The notes under the pieces: generated by a model | What the model was told of the DNA's origin: nothing | Database searches by the model: none | Seen by the model: the letters and a program-made list of their open reading frames with translations, nothing else | Source: Cercospora beticola | Lineage: Eukaryota; Ascomycota; Dothideomycetes; Mycosphaerellales; Mycosphaerellaceae | Direction: 5' to 3' | Length of the DNA: 64,000 bases | Assembly (NCBI RefSeq): GCF_033473495.1 | Contig: NC_088938.1 | Location: forward strand, 2,976,001 to 3,040,000 | In this document: one piece after another, positions 1-10,276 of the stretch | Layout: each line of letters begins with the position of its first letter | Numbering within the stretch: position 1 is the stretch's first letter | Program-made: the position numbers and the translations under genes

Positions 1-2
1 AA

Positions 3-1508
3 GAGTTCGCGTCAATACTACTATTCACCCTGGCCGTCATCTATCGTTACGACCTATCCTTCGCCGACATTGGTATTCTTGGAGACAGCTTCGTTGCTAA
101 GCTACTAGAAGATATGACTGTTAGCAAACCACCCGGTGAGCTCCAGCCGGAGCAAGCATCGCAGCTTACCCAGTGGATTGAGGGCCTCTTTGCCGTAGAT
201 GAACATGGGGATACGAGTGGGATTGGTGACGACGTTATGCGACAGTGCTCGCCCCAATCATTCTACACCCTCGTTCCTACGTTGTTTGAGCAGAGCATCC
301 TGGCTTGTCGATCCCAGGTCTTGTCGATGAACACATTCAAGTCTGGACTGGAACTCCTCCTCGAGCCATTTTTGCTGCCATCTCTAGTGATGGGCCTGGG
401 GTGGCTGGCCAAGCACTCTTGGGAAGATCACAATGACGCCGACGTCCTCATACAAGTCCTCGAGAAATTGTTGAAACCATCAAGTAATGCGCCAGAGACA
501 CAAGCTATGCATCGCGCCGTCCTTGCCGTGGTCGCAACACCGCTATACTGCTCGCTGGAGGAATATTGCCGCAAGCAGCCAAACAAGAAAGCGAATGAGC
601 TGCTGGAGCTTCTGAAACCTCATCTCAACCAGCAACGCTCGCTGCACTCTCGCCAAAGCGAGCTAGACCAATGGCAGCAGGAGGGAAAAGGCCTACAAGG
701 CCGCGTGCAACAAGCGATCCGGGATCTCATCACTTGGTCTTCCACTTCCACAAGCCCACCGAATCCGCCACCGCATTACACGCACAGGACATTCGCAATA
801 GCTTGTCAGTTACTCGACAGCCAGACGCTGTTGGATGCTATTATCGCAGAGGTCAACAAGACTGAGTACAACAACGTCCCTATCGCTCTCGATGTCTGCA
901 CATCTCTGATTTGTGCGCCTGCTCCGGTCCCAATGGGCGCGCAACAGGCTACTCACTGGACTTCACCTACGGGCCAATTGCGCTCACGCGTACGTATCGC
1001 TAGCGCTGATGCTCAAGCCATCCTAGACCTCGCAAAATCTTACGCGGAGACTCTGGTTCGCCTCGGCCGACGAGTTCAAGCACAAATGTCGTTTGCAGCG
1101 CAGATGCCAGCGATAGCCATGCCCATGCCCATGCAAGATCAAAGCACCGATCAGATGATGCAGGATTTAGGCCTCGCGTTAGACAACAACACAAACGCTT
1201 CCAACGTGGATGCGACAATGGCCACCAATGCTTCTGCCATGGCTTCAAATGCCGAATTGTCAGGCATGGATCAGCCAATCGATTTGACAAATCTCAACAA
1301 CGCATCTGCTGACGAGTTGGCTAAATTGACTGTCGATGGCGATGCGATGAACCTGGACCAAAACAATCAGTTCCTTGCAGATTTCGGCATGGGCGTAGGC
1401 GATGCACAAAATAATGCACAGAACAATGCAATGACCAATCAGGATGACGATATCTTTGCAGGCTTGAATATGGACATGGGGGAGCTCGATGATTTTACAT
1501 TTGACTAG
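3..1508 (+). CDS. NUT1: Mediator complex subunit 5 (MED5/NUT1), C-terminal part
   Basis: This is the 3' part of a gene whose 5' end lies left of the window; the frame is open from base 3. MED5 belongs to the Mediator tail and links activators to RNA polymerase II in the nucleus. The helical segment around EPFLLPSLVMGLGWL followed by long helical repeats is typical of fungal MED5. The last 130 or so residues are low-complexity Ala/Asn/Met/Asp-rich and end in an acidic-aromatic tail (LDDFTFD) before TAG. Identification rests on recalled family features, so it is good but not certain. The frame stays open for 71 codons after the stop (next entry). A convergent GPI-protein gene follows on the other strand. 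Confidence 0.8.
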   Translation, partial: EFASILLFTLAVIYRYDLSFADIGILGDSFVAKLLEDMTVSKPPGELQPEQASQLTQWIEGLFAVDEHGDTSGIGDDVMRQCSPQSFYTLVPTLFEQSILACRSQVLSMNTFKSGLELLLEPFLLPSLVMGLGWLAKHSWEDHNDADVLIQVLEKLLKPSSNAPETQAMHRAVLAVVATPLYCSLEEYCRKQPNKKANELLELLKPHLNQQRSLHSRQSELDQWQQEGKGLQGRVQQAIRDLITWSSTSTSPPNPPPHYTHRTFAIACQLLDSQTLLDAIIAEVNKTEYNNVPIALDVCTSLICAPAPVPMGAQQATHWTSPTGQLRSRVRIASADAQAILDLAKSYAETLVRLGRRVQAQMSFAAQMPAIAMPMPMQDQSTDQMMQDLGLALDNNTNASNVDATMATNASAMASNAELSGMDQPIDLTNLNNASADELAKLTVDGDAMNLDQNNQFLADFGMGVGDAQNNAQNNAMTNQDDDIFAGLNMDMGELDDFTFD

Positions 1509-1724
1509 TCGGGCGATGCAGAATCAACTGTTTCAGACAGCACGCTCCCGCCACAAGCAGAATCGCTGGCCCCAACACCAATTGATATGGAGCTTGGACC
1601 AGGTCAGCAGCCCACGCGCGAGTACTATCGAAGAATTCAGGACCAGCTTGTTGCCGAGGCAGCAAAGGCACAGGTTCGCATGCAAAGACAGCAGCAGCGA
1701 CAACAAGATGCAGAGCGCCAGTGA
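1509..1724 (+). other. In-frame extension beyond the MED5 stop codon
   Basis: Directly after the TAG at 1506-1508 the same frame runs 71 codons to a TGA at 1722-1724. The translation is polar and protein-like (acidic/Pro-rich, then a Gln/Arg-rich helix with RIQDQLVAEAAKAQ and a QRQQQRQQ-type end). A candidate intron at 1395-1508 (GTAGGC donor, TAG acceptor, 114 nt, phase 0) would remove the stop and join this tail in frame. Stop-codon readthrough or a recently acquired stop are alternatives. The remainder up to 1985 is the shared 3' region of two convergent genes and shows nothing further. Confidence 0.4.
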
Positions 1725-1985
1725 CTTTGCGGGCAGCAGGGTGAACGAGCAGCCTCGTCAAAATTAGGGTGTTGATGTTGGGATGTGGACTTTGACTTGA
1801 AGAGGCTTGCAACTTCGCAATTGACGATATCCTTGGTTGAGAAGGTTCGTGACATATTCTTTGATCGACAAGGTATGATCATGCAACATTGACATGAGTT
1901 TTTGTTGTACACATTCTTTTCTGCGTCTGCGCGCCCTTGCGTTGTGAGATACTTGCTCTTATGCGCCACTACTGTGTCGCCAAAT

Positions 1986-2600
1986 CTAAATCATCACAGC
2001 AGCGCCCAGCATAGCCAACAATGCCCAAGCCGAATCTGCAGAAAGCGCAACACCCGAGTTGCCATCCGCAGCTGGAGCGGAGCTCTGGCTCGCTCCTCCA
2101 CTCATTGTCTCGGAGGGCGAAGTGCCAGTCGTCGAGGCACCGCTCTCAATCGCTGTTGTCTCGGCGGACCCTCCGCCACCTGTGGTCATGCTCTCAGATG
2201 CGCTCTCCGTCATCGTTGGCATCGCGCTTTCACTGTTCGAGCCTCCACTGCCGCTCGCACCGACCGCTTCGAGTTGCACGTTGGAAGTTGGTGTTCCATT
2301 TTGGTCAACTCCGACACATTCTCTGCAGAACCCTCGTCAGACACATCTTGATATACCTTCTGTTCACGAGTGCTCTTACATTGTGGTCTCCGAGAGGGCC
2401 TCGCAAACGGAATAGCTCGTGGGTGGGTTGGAAAGGTCGACATCGTCGGTCACGCGATACTGGTCGCCAGCTGCTGTGCACACAAGCGAACCATCTTGGA
2501 CCTGGCAGTTGGTCGCTGCGAAAGATGCAGAAGCAGATTGAGCTGCTGCACCAGCTGCGAGCAGGGACAGGATGGAAGCGGAGATTATTTTGGCAGACAT
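1986..2600 (-). CDS. Secreted, probably GPI-anchored Ser/Thr/Gly-rich small protein
   Basis: Two exons: 2600-2380 and 2322-1986. The 57-nt intron has a GTAAGA donor, a CTGAC branch and a CTGCAG acceptor, and splicing keeps the frame. The product is about 185 residues. It begins with a signal peptide (MSAKIISASILSLLAAGAAA), continues with a short domain holding four Cys (NCQVQDGSLVC, SVCEAL, ECVGVD), then a Ser/Thr/Gly-rich stalk, and ends with a hydrophobic tail (SAWALLAMLGAAVMI) typical of GPI-anchor signals. It probably sits on the plasma membrane or in the cell wall. No named family was recognised. The Met at 2600 was chosen because the signal peptide starts there; the longer upstream frame looks like leader. 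Confidence 0.75.
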
Positions 2601-3367
2601 GTTCAAAGGTATAAGTCGCAATTGATGATTGACGTTGATTGCAGAGTGAAGACAACTTTTTCCAACATCTGGGAACTGGCACCGCGTTTCAAAATATATC
2701 ATTGCCAAGGCAGGAATCTACAAACAAGATGAACAAGGCGATCTTCAGCTCTTCACACGTCGTACTTCCGAATGTGGTATGTGTGGATAGGATCTGCGAG
2801 GCTGAGTGCAGCCTGAGGTTGACATTTATATCAGAGTTTACAGCCTCCCAACTCTTCACTGGCTGTGTGTTGTTGATCGAGCTTGGCATGGCTGGTCATG
2901 TTCCGTTATTATAGGGTGCAGCTTCGTGGCAGTGTCCAATCGCCACGATTGAAGTGCCGCTCCTTTTATACACCCAGGAACAGCAGGGACTCTTTGTTAT
3001 GCGTGTGGTTGCTGCTTGGAGTATTGATCGGCAGCGACGCGGTCATGGCTGTCCGGTCTGGCCGGTCTGGGTTTCGACGCTCCCCGCAAATGCCAGGTCT
3101 GCAATCCCATTGCCACGACTGCGGTTGATCTTTTGGCATAGCATGCGATAGTCTTTGCGTCGCGACGACAAGTGAACCATATAGGCAAGTGTTGCTCGCA
3201 AGGTGATGTTCCCAGGTTGTTTCCGAAGCATCCTCGGCCAAGGTTGTTATTGCCGAAGCTTGTGCCACGCGGGGTCACTCTTACTTCACTTCATGCTGAC
3301 TGACCCTAGCATAAACAGTAACTGCTAGCTATTGAGGCACAATTCAATAACAGCAGACAAAAACAAT
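2601..3367. other. Intergenic region, divergent promoters
   Basis: This is the shared upstream region of the GPI-protein gene (leftward) and the SDR gene (rightward). It holds three close copies of a CCGGTCTGG-like word near 3053-3073. Short ORFs on both strands lack coding character. No RNA gene was seen. Confidence 0.6.
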
Positions 3368-4250
3368 ATGCCATACTCACTGAAGCTCAGGAACGTATTG
3401 ATTACAGGAGGCTCGAGGCATGCATGCACTGAACAACAAGTTCACAGCTGAACAGATCTAACATCTACACAGAGGACTTGGTGCAGAAGTCGCTCGGAAA
3501 TTCGCGGCAGAGGGCAGCAACGTCACGATCAATTACCACAGTCAAGAAGCCCCAGCTCAGGAACTCGCCAAGGAGATTGAATCGAAATACAATGTCAAGA
3601 CTCTCGTGATTCAAGGAGACGGCGGTGTTGTCGAAGACATCAAGAAATGCGTCCAAGAAACTGTGAAAGCCTTCGGTGGCCTCGACATCATCATTGGCAA
3701 TGCCGGCTGGACGAGGTTCTCAAAGTTCGATGACTTGGAATCAATGTCCTACGAAGAATGGGACAAATGCTGGAACACTAACGTCAAAGGCAATCTTGCT
3801 CTGTTGAGAGAAGCAATGCCCATCTTTCAGAAGAACCCAGATGGAGGAGTTTTCATCATGACTTCAAGTGTTGCCGGAAAATCTCTCAGCGGAAGCAGCA
3901 TGCCGTACAGTGTCACTAAGGCCGCGCAGATACACATGATGAAGTGTATGGCGAACACGCAAGGACCGAAGAGCGGTGGAAAAGTCAGGATCAATGCTGT
4001 TTTGCCTGGACTTTTGTTGACGGACTGGGGGAACAAATATGGAGATGAGAGGATTAAGGCGTTGACAGAAGCTTCGGCGCTCAAGCAGGAGACAAAGCTG
4101 GACGATTGTGCGCAGGCTTTTGTTGATGTTGCGAAGAACACGAGCTGGACTGGCCAAGCTATACATATTGGTGAGTTGTTGAGAATCTATTCGAGCGCTG
4201 ATATTTGCTGACAATTTACAGATTCCGGGTTGGTCGTTGGCCATATGTGA
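3368..4250 (+). CDS. Short-chain dehydrogenase/reductase (classical SDR)
   Basis: Three exons: 3368-3417, 3473-4170, 4222-4250; product 258 residues. It is a Rossmann-fold NAD(P)-dependent oxidoreductase of unknown substrate. Visible motifs are the TGGSRGLG cofactor loop (residues 13-20), NAG (93-95), the catalytic Ser in TSS (about 147-149), and YSVTK with Tyr162 and Lys166. The last intron has a GTGAGT donor and CTGAC branch and leaves a nine-codon exon. The first intron starts with GC (AG/GCATGC) and ends CTAAC...ACAG; no GT lies nearby that would keep the TGxxxGxG loop. There is no targeting signal, so the enzyme is probably cytosolic. Length is normal for the family. Confidence 0.88.
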
Positions 4251-4812
4251 GGCATGGGTCGAGAATCGAAGCACGTATCGTAGTCGAGCTTCGTCTCATC
4301 CAAACTCTGACGACATCCAAGAGACGACAGTCTTAGACAAAAATAGCTCAAGTCATATTAAATTATCAGCAAGACAGCATTAGATCAACTTACGGAACAG
4401 GGGGATAAAGAAACGAGCGCCACCGAGGCGTTGAACGTGAGAAATGATTGACTAGCAGTTGCCAGATTAATCCCGAATCCTGTCCTAAGCTCTAGCAAGA
4501 TCGATTCTGGTCCAGCCACTTATTCAGCTCGAGAGACACATTGCAAGAACTTGTCTCAGGCCAACGCAGCAGCTGTAGGCTGAAATCAGGTCTCGGATGA
4601 CCATGCAAACTTGTCTCAGTGGCACAAGAAGCCAGTATTCGGTTCTCAAATTGGAGGTACATGAGTAGCCTTCCGCTCTCCATCTTCATGTTTTCTCCAG
4701 CAGGCAGGCCTCACAAGAAAACCCTGAGAACACATCGAGCGACTTAAAACTTCAACAACCACACAAACATCCATTCACGTCAGACTTCTGCCAGTGAAAA
4801 CTCCAACGAAAC
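4251..4812. other. Intergenic region
   Basis: This lies between the SDR stop and the next ORF. No conserved coding signal, repeat or RNA gene was seen. Confidence 0.5.
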
Positions 4813-5187
4813 ATGTCTCAGCACTCGAGAAACTCGAACAACAACACCAGCAGCTCCTCGCTGTACGACGATTCGCCAGAATTAAAAGAAGTGATCGATC
4901 CTAGCAACAAAGGAACGAGAAAGCAGTTGAAGTTGATCCGCCATCTGATCGATCATCCCAAATCGTGGCTCAACCGGCAGAAATTGCGATGGAGCTCTAG
5001 ACCAGATGGGCGACCTCAGTACGCTACTCCCGAGGCCCAACAGTGCATGGATGACAAGCGTGCCGACATCAAAAAGACCAAGGCCATGAAAGCCGCGAGA
5101 GCACAACGGGAAAAGAGCAACGGCGTGTGGGCCGGGCTGAGTCAAAGAACTGATGAGAGCGGCGTGTCTGATGATGGTTCATGCTAA
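4813..5187 (+). CDS. Hypothetical small basic protein (124 aa)
   Basis: A single-exon ORF of 124 codons with an A-rich leader (ACGAAACATG) before the start. The N-terminus is Ser/Asn-rich (SSSSLYDDS). The middle is basic and probably helical (KGTRKQLKLIRHLIDHPKSW, then WLNRQKLRWSS), and a Lys/Arg-rich segment follows (KRADIKKTKAMKAARAQREK). There is no signal peptide or membrane segment. The mix suggests a nuclear or nucleic-acid-associated role, but that is inference only. No family was recognised. It could be a lineage-specific orphan or a spurious ORF; the balanced composition favours a real gene. Confidence 0.5.
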   Translation: MSQHSRNSNNNTSSSSLYDDSPELKEVIDPSNKGTRKQLKLIRHLIDHPKSWLNRQKLRWSSRPDGRPQYATPEAQQCMDDKRADIKKTKAMKAARAQREKSNGVWAGLSQRTDESGVSDDGSC

Positions 5188-5707
5188 GTGGGAGGAGAGA
5201 CTTGTCGAATGCTTTTGTACATGAGATTAGCTAGCTGGTCTAGCAACACGGAATTTGAAAGGGAACATACGGCAGTCGGTCTGATTCTTGCTTTTATTCA
5301 TCAAAGTCTGGATGACTCGTGGCTACCGTACGGACTAGCGGTCATTCGGTTCATGAATGTCGAACGAAACCTTATGTTTGTCGAACACCAGACATTACCC
5401 AAGCTCAAGCTTCGGCTGCAATCCAGAAGAAGGACTGCAACGTGCAGTGAGTGATTCTCACAGGTGCCTTCACATTGGCAGAAAACTGCAAACATTGGAG
5501 AAGGTTCGAAGGCTTGTTTGCTGATTTCACATCCACAAATGTTGTTGCCATTAACTTGAATGACATGTTTCTTTGACCGTTGAGCGTCCCTTGTGACAAG
5601 CATTGCTACATATGACAGTGATTGAGACACCAGTCTTACGCTCCTCAGACTGACACCAAAGCAGCACGTCTCAGTTTAGGTGCAACAATCGATCAGTGTT
5701 GCATTCG
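5188..5707. other. Intergenic region
   Basis: No supported gene. Overlapping short ORFs on both strands look non-coding. Confidence 0.45.
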
Positions 5708-6763
5708 ATGGGTAACCAACAACTCAGTGAAAGGGCCATAGCCTTCCTAAAGTCAAGGCCAAAGACCTTGACACCGCCCACTGATGACGACAGCGAGGAC
5801 GGCAAGTCCATGACTGAAGAGCCCCGTCTGAGTGATTTGAGATTGAACGAGAGCATTCCAGTCCAGCAGGCGGATACCCCAACTCACAAACCACGAAGAA
5901 GAAGATCAATGGCAGAAACACAAGGGAGCAAGGATACAGCAAAGCCATTCGACCTCACGAACCATCCTCTCCGGCACCACCAAACCTACGAGCAGTCATC
6001 TTACCAAGCAGTACCTTCTCCACTGCCAATCGAACGTCCCCAAAAACAACAACGAAGACCAGAACCATCGCACAAGACCTTCATCCCCACGATCCTCCCT
6101 TACTTGCCACAAAACCCGTTTGGCTCCGTCTCAGCTCCATACCCTCCACCCACGATTCCCCTCCCACCGCTTCCCATCAGCAGCAACTCCTCTCCCATCA
6201 ACCCCCTCCACACCCTCCTCACAAACCTCACAACAACCAAACTCGTCCGCTCAATCCACGCCCGCCTCCTCCTAAACCCCGACACTTTCGGTGCCCAAAT
6301 CCTCACACCCCTCCAAACCCTCTACCACCCCAATACGCATCAAGCCCTCCACCTCTTGAACACATTCCCTCTGCACGAAGGCGAAAAGCTCCGCGCCCTC
6401 AGCGATCGCCAGAAACGTCTCGAAAGCCAAATCTGTTTATCCCAAGTTCTAGGATTCCTCGAGATTATGAAGACCCTTCCAGCTGTCAGTCAAGGGACGA
6501 GTTTTGTGGTGGCGAAGGTGGAGAGGGAAGTGGGGGATGTTTTGGTGAGGATGTGTGAGAATGATGCGCAGGAGAGGTCGAAGGAGGATATCGTGGCGAT
6601 TCAGGAGTATTTGAAGAGGGAGATGGAGATGGAAGGGCGGAAGCAGGAGGGGGCAGATGGAACGAAGATGGATAGAATGGAGGGCGGTGCTTCATCGAAG
6701 GGTATCGCGCATGAGGTGGGAAAGGAACAGAAGGCGGACGCGTCGAAAAGTCTTTCTTGCTAA
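5708..6763 (+). CDS. Hypothetical protein with Pro-rich centre and helical C-terminus (351 aa)
   Basis: An uninterrupted ORF; the first true ATG is at 5708 (MGNQQLSERAIAFL), as upstream in-frame codons offer only GTG/TTG starts. Residues 1-80 are polar with a basic patch (KPRRRRS). Residues 100-170 are Pro/Ser-rich. From about residue 165 to 300 the chain is helical (LLTNLTTTKLVRSIHARLL, then KLRALSDRQKRLESQICLSQ), resembling a folded fungal-specific domain. The end is Glu/Lys/Met-rich. There is no signal peptide or membrane segment. No family was recognised. It converges on RNR1, whose stop lies 282 bp away; nothing else was seen in that gap. Confidence 0.6.
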   Translation: MGNQQLSERAIAFLKSRPKTLTPPTDDDSEDGKSMTEEPRLSDLRLNESIPVQQADTPTHKPRRRRSMAETQGSKDTAKPFDLTNHPLRHHQTYEQSSYQAVPSPLPIERPQKQQRRPEPSHKTFIPTILPYLPQNPFGSVSAPYPPPTIPLPPLPISSNSSPINPLHTLLTNLTTTKLVRSIHARLLLNPDTFGAQILTPLQTLYHPNTHQALHLLNTFPLHEGEKLRALSDRQKRLESQICLSQVLGFLEIMKTLPAVSQGTSFVVAKVEREVGDVLVRMCENDAQERSKEDIVAIQEYLKREMEMEGRKQEGADGTKMDRMEGGASSKGIAHEVGKEQKADASKSLSC

Positions 6764-7045
6764 GAGAAGGTGCTTTAAGCAAGTTCTGTGTCTCCCTCGA
6801 CTGCGCAACCGCAAAGATCGAAGATCAGCAAACGAGAGCTTCGAGAAGTTGGCAGATGGTTTTGCAGTAAACATAATTTATTGTATATCCTGATACAGTA
6901 GCAGCACAGCATGCCAACGATTAGCGGCAGCGATCACAAACAACACCCAAACAATCCATATTCAGAGTCCATCAGTCATTCCATCATGCGCCATCCCATG
7001 AACAAACAATGCAACAAGAGTCGTAACATCCACAATCGTCCCCGT

Positions 7046-9968
7046 CTAACCACTGCACATGAGGCATGCTTCTGGGTTTTCTATGCTGCAAGCCAGCACG
7101 GCCTCGGCGTAGATGTCGCCCTCACGAGGATCCTTCTTCTCCTCTTCTTGACCATCAGTCTTGACTGCTGGCTCGGGAAGCTGCTCTTGCTTGGGAACAG
7201 CATCGAGACCATCGGTGGCGAGTGTCTCTGGGCTGTCTCCATCGTCGAGGTCAGCAGGGAAAGGTGGGTTAACAACAGCAGAAGATGTGCGACCGAAAGT
7301 TCGCTTCTTTGGCTGAGGTCGCTCGCTCTCTGGTGGAGGTGTCGCAGCAGGGGTGACAACGTCTTCAGGTGCGATAGGCGACTTTTGTGGCTCCTTGTTC
7401 TCGTACATTGGCTTTGGCACCGCAGGCTTCGGCGAACTGACTGCATTATACGCACCAGTTCCGATACGCTTCTTGGCACCACCAGTGCGGGAGATGTTCG
7501 TGTCTGCGACCTTGAGCATCTCTTGGTCGACAGTGAATTGAATCGGAGCAGACGCGGCTTGTGTACGGAGATAGTACATGCCGGTCTTGAGACCAAGCTT
7601 CCAGCCAGTGAAGTGCATGCTGGTAATCTTGCCCATGGTAGGCTCCTTCAAGTGGATGTTCAAGCTTTGAGACTGATCGATGAAGGCACCGCGGTCGGCG
7701 GCCATCTGAACAATGTTGCGCTGACTGATCTCCCAGACAGTCTTGTACAAAGCCTTGAGGTCGTCTGGAATGTTTGGAATGCGTTGCACGGAACCACCAT
7801 CGGCGATGATGCGGTTCTTCATGTTCTCAGACCACAATCCACGGTCGACAAGGTCCTTCAGCAGCCATGGGTTGACGACTTGGAACTCTCCAGCAAGGAC
7901 ACGGCGAGAGTAGATGTTGCTGGTGTATGGCTCGAAGCACTCGTTGAAGCCCATGATCTGCGATGTGGAGGCAGTAGGCATTGGTGCGACAAGGAGGGAG
8001 TTGCGGACACCGTGCTGAGCGATCTTGGCCTTGAGCGCGTCCCAGTCCCAGAGGTCTGAAGGTGTGACGCCCCACATCTCGTACTGAAGTTCGCCCTTCG
8101 AAACCGGGGAGCCCTCGTATGTCTCGTATGGACCAAGCTTGCTGGCAAGGTCGCACGATGCGGTGAGCGCAGCGTGGTAGATGGTCTCGAAGATCTGGAC
8201 GTTCAGGTGACGGGCCTCTGGAGACTCAAAAGGCATGCGTAGAGCGAGGAAAGCATCAGCAAGACCGCTGACACCGAGACCGATTGGTCTGTGGCGCATG
8301 TTGCTCTTCTTCGCCTCAGGCACTGGGTAGTGGTTGACTTCAATGATCTTGTTCAAGTTCTTGGTGACGACTTGCACAACCTCGTGGAGCTTCTCGAAGT
8401 CGAAACGCTCGTTCTCAAGATCGACGTAGGTTGGCAGAGCGAGAGATGCAAGGTTGCACACGGCGACCTCGTCTGGTGCGGTGTACTCGATGATCTCAGT
8501 GCACAAGTTGGAACTCTTGATCGTTCCGAGGTTCTTCTGGTTGCTCTTGCGGTTGGCAGCATCCTTGTAGAGCATGAAAGGTCCACCAGTCTCAGTCTGG
8601 GCTTCCAAGATAGCATACCAGACCTTCTGAGCGCGAACAGTCTCACGTCCACGACCTTCTCTCTCGTAGCGGGTGTACAGCTCCTCGAACTCGTCACCGT
8701 ACACATCAGCGAGACCAGGGCACTCGTTGGGGCACATGAGTGTCCATTCTGCGTTGGCTTCGACACGCTTCATGAACAGATCTGGGATCCAAAGAGCGAA
8801 GAACAGATCACGTGCACGCACTTCTTCCTTTCCGTGGTTCTTGCGGAGATCCATGAAGGAAATGACATCTGCGTGCCATGGCTCGAGGTAGATAGCGAAT
8901 GCACCAGGACGCTTGTTGCCACCTTGGTCGACATAGCGGGCAGTGTTATTGTAGACACGCAACATCGGGATGAGACCATTGGATGTGCCGTTTGTGCCTG
9001 CAATGTATGATCCAGTAGCACGGATCTTGTGGCAGTTCAGGCCAATGCCACCAGCATTCTTCGAGATCATGGCGCAAGTCTTGAGTGTGTCGTAGATGCC
9101 CTCAATGCTGTCATCCTTCATGTCGATCAAGAAGCATGAAGCCAACTGTGCATTCGGCGTACCAGCGCTGAACAGTGTAGGCGAAGCGTGTGTGAAGTAT
9201 TTGTTGGACATGTAGTTGTAGGTCTCAATGGCGGCCTCGATGTCATCGCCGTGGATTCCGACAGCCACACGCATGATCATGTGCTGTGGTCTCTCAGCAA
9301 CTTTGCCGTCAATGCGGAGCAAGTATGAGCGTTCCAGCGTCTTGAAGCCAAAGTATTGGTAGTTGAAATCTCTGTCGTAGACAATGGCAGAGTTCAGCTC
9401 GTCTGCGTGTTCCATCACGACCTTGTATGTGTAGTCTGAGATCATAGGCGATGCCTTTTTGTTCTTTGGGTTGACATAGTGATACAAGTCCGAGACCACG
9501 GCAGAGAACTGCTTTTTCGTCTGCTTGTGAAGGTTGGAAACGGCGATACGTGCGGCGAGGATGGCGTAGTCTGGGTGTGTGGTGGTCATGTATGCCGCTG
9601 TCTCGGCCGCCTGAAAGTCTTCATTAGCCATGCACAGTGGTGGGGTGGAATCGCGTCACGTACCAAGTCGTCAAGCTGAATAGTGGTGACACCCTGATAT
9701 ACGCCATTGATCACCTTCATGGTGATGGCTGTGGAGTCGACATGCTCAGGGTCGAGGCCGTAACAGAGCCTCGACACACGAGCTGTGATCTTGTCGAACT
9801 GAACACGCTCTTTGCGGCCATCTGAAAACCGCGTCAGCTAGGTGTTCCTCGAGCCTAATGGTAGGCTTTGTTCCTGGGTCGTGGCGAAGCGGCCTGCTGT
9901 CTGCCCTCCAAGCCCCTGCTTCATGCAGGTGGGAATATGGTATACATACCGCGCTTGTAGACGAACAT
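7046..9968 (-). CDS. RNR1: Ribonucleoside-diphosphate reductase large subunit
   Basis: Three exons: 9968-9950, 9821-9664, 9610-7046; product 913 residues. The class Ia large subunit reduces NDPs to dNDPs and pairs with a small subunit encoded elsewhere. The first two exons encode the N-terminal ATP cone ([18 protein letters not shown]); without them the long exon would lack it. Active-site landmarks include [19 protein letters not shown] and the [11 protein letters not shown] region. The end ECLMCSG-like (EACLMCSG) is the C-terminal redox Cys pair that re-reduces the active site. A 130-residue Pro/Glu/Asp-rich linker precedes it. Introns of 128 and 53 nt have GTATGT and GTACGT donors. Long ORFs on the opposite strand are shadows. 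Upstream elements suggest S-phase control. Confidence 0.97.
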
Positions 9969-10212
9969 GGTCGTCAACGGCAACGAGGTCTGGCCTCGAG
10001 TGTAATGGGGATATTCCGAAAGAAGCGTCCAACCAAGAAGCGTAGTGTGGTTGGCGAGGAAGTTTTGAGCCTCTCAAGCAGGTATCTGATGCTTGAAGAG
10101 AGGGTGAAAGAGGGGTGGGAGGATGGTGTTCGTGCAAGAAGAACGAGACGACAAAGTGGGAGAAGATATAGCGGAGGTCCGTCGCGCCTGCCACAAACAT
10201 GGAGCGCGTTGA

Positions 10213-10218
10213 ACGCGT
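10213..10218. promoter_or_regulatory. MluI cell-cycle box (ACGCGT) upstream of RNR1
   Basis: A palindromic ACGCGT 245 bp upstream of the RNR1 ATG. In budding yeast MBF (Mbp1-Swi6) binds this element at S-phase genes including RNR1. Its function here is inferred from motif and position; a 6-mer can occur by chance. Confidence 0.5.
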
Positions 10219-10264
10219 GCAGTACGCGACGCCTGCCTCCGCTAGCGCGCTTTGTAAGCGAGGC

Positions 10265-10276
10265 TTGGCGCGAAAA
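10265..10276 (+). promoter_or_regulatory. E2F/MBF-like element (TTGGCGCGAAAA)
   Basis: TTGGCGCGAAAA resembles the TTTSGCGCS E2F core plus a CGCGAAA SBF/MBF core. It lies about 300 bp upstream of RNR1 and 47 bp beyond the ACGCGT box. A pair of S-phase-type motifs is more persuasive than either alone. Confidence 0.4.

Noticed and set aside
6911..8059. 382-codon ORF antisense to RNR1
   Set aside because: It overlaps the highly conserved RNR1 coding exon on the other strand; strong codon bias commonly opens such antisense frames. The translation has no family resemblance.
8291..9010. 239-codon ORF antisense to RNR1
   Set aside because: Same reason: a shadow of the conserved RNR1 exon.
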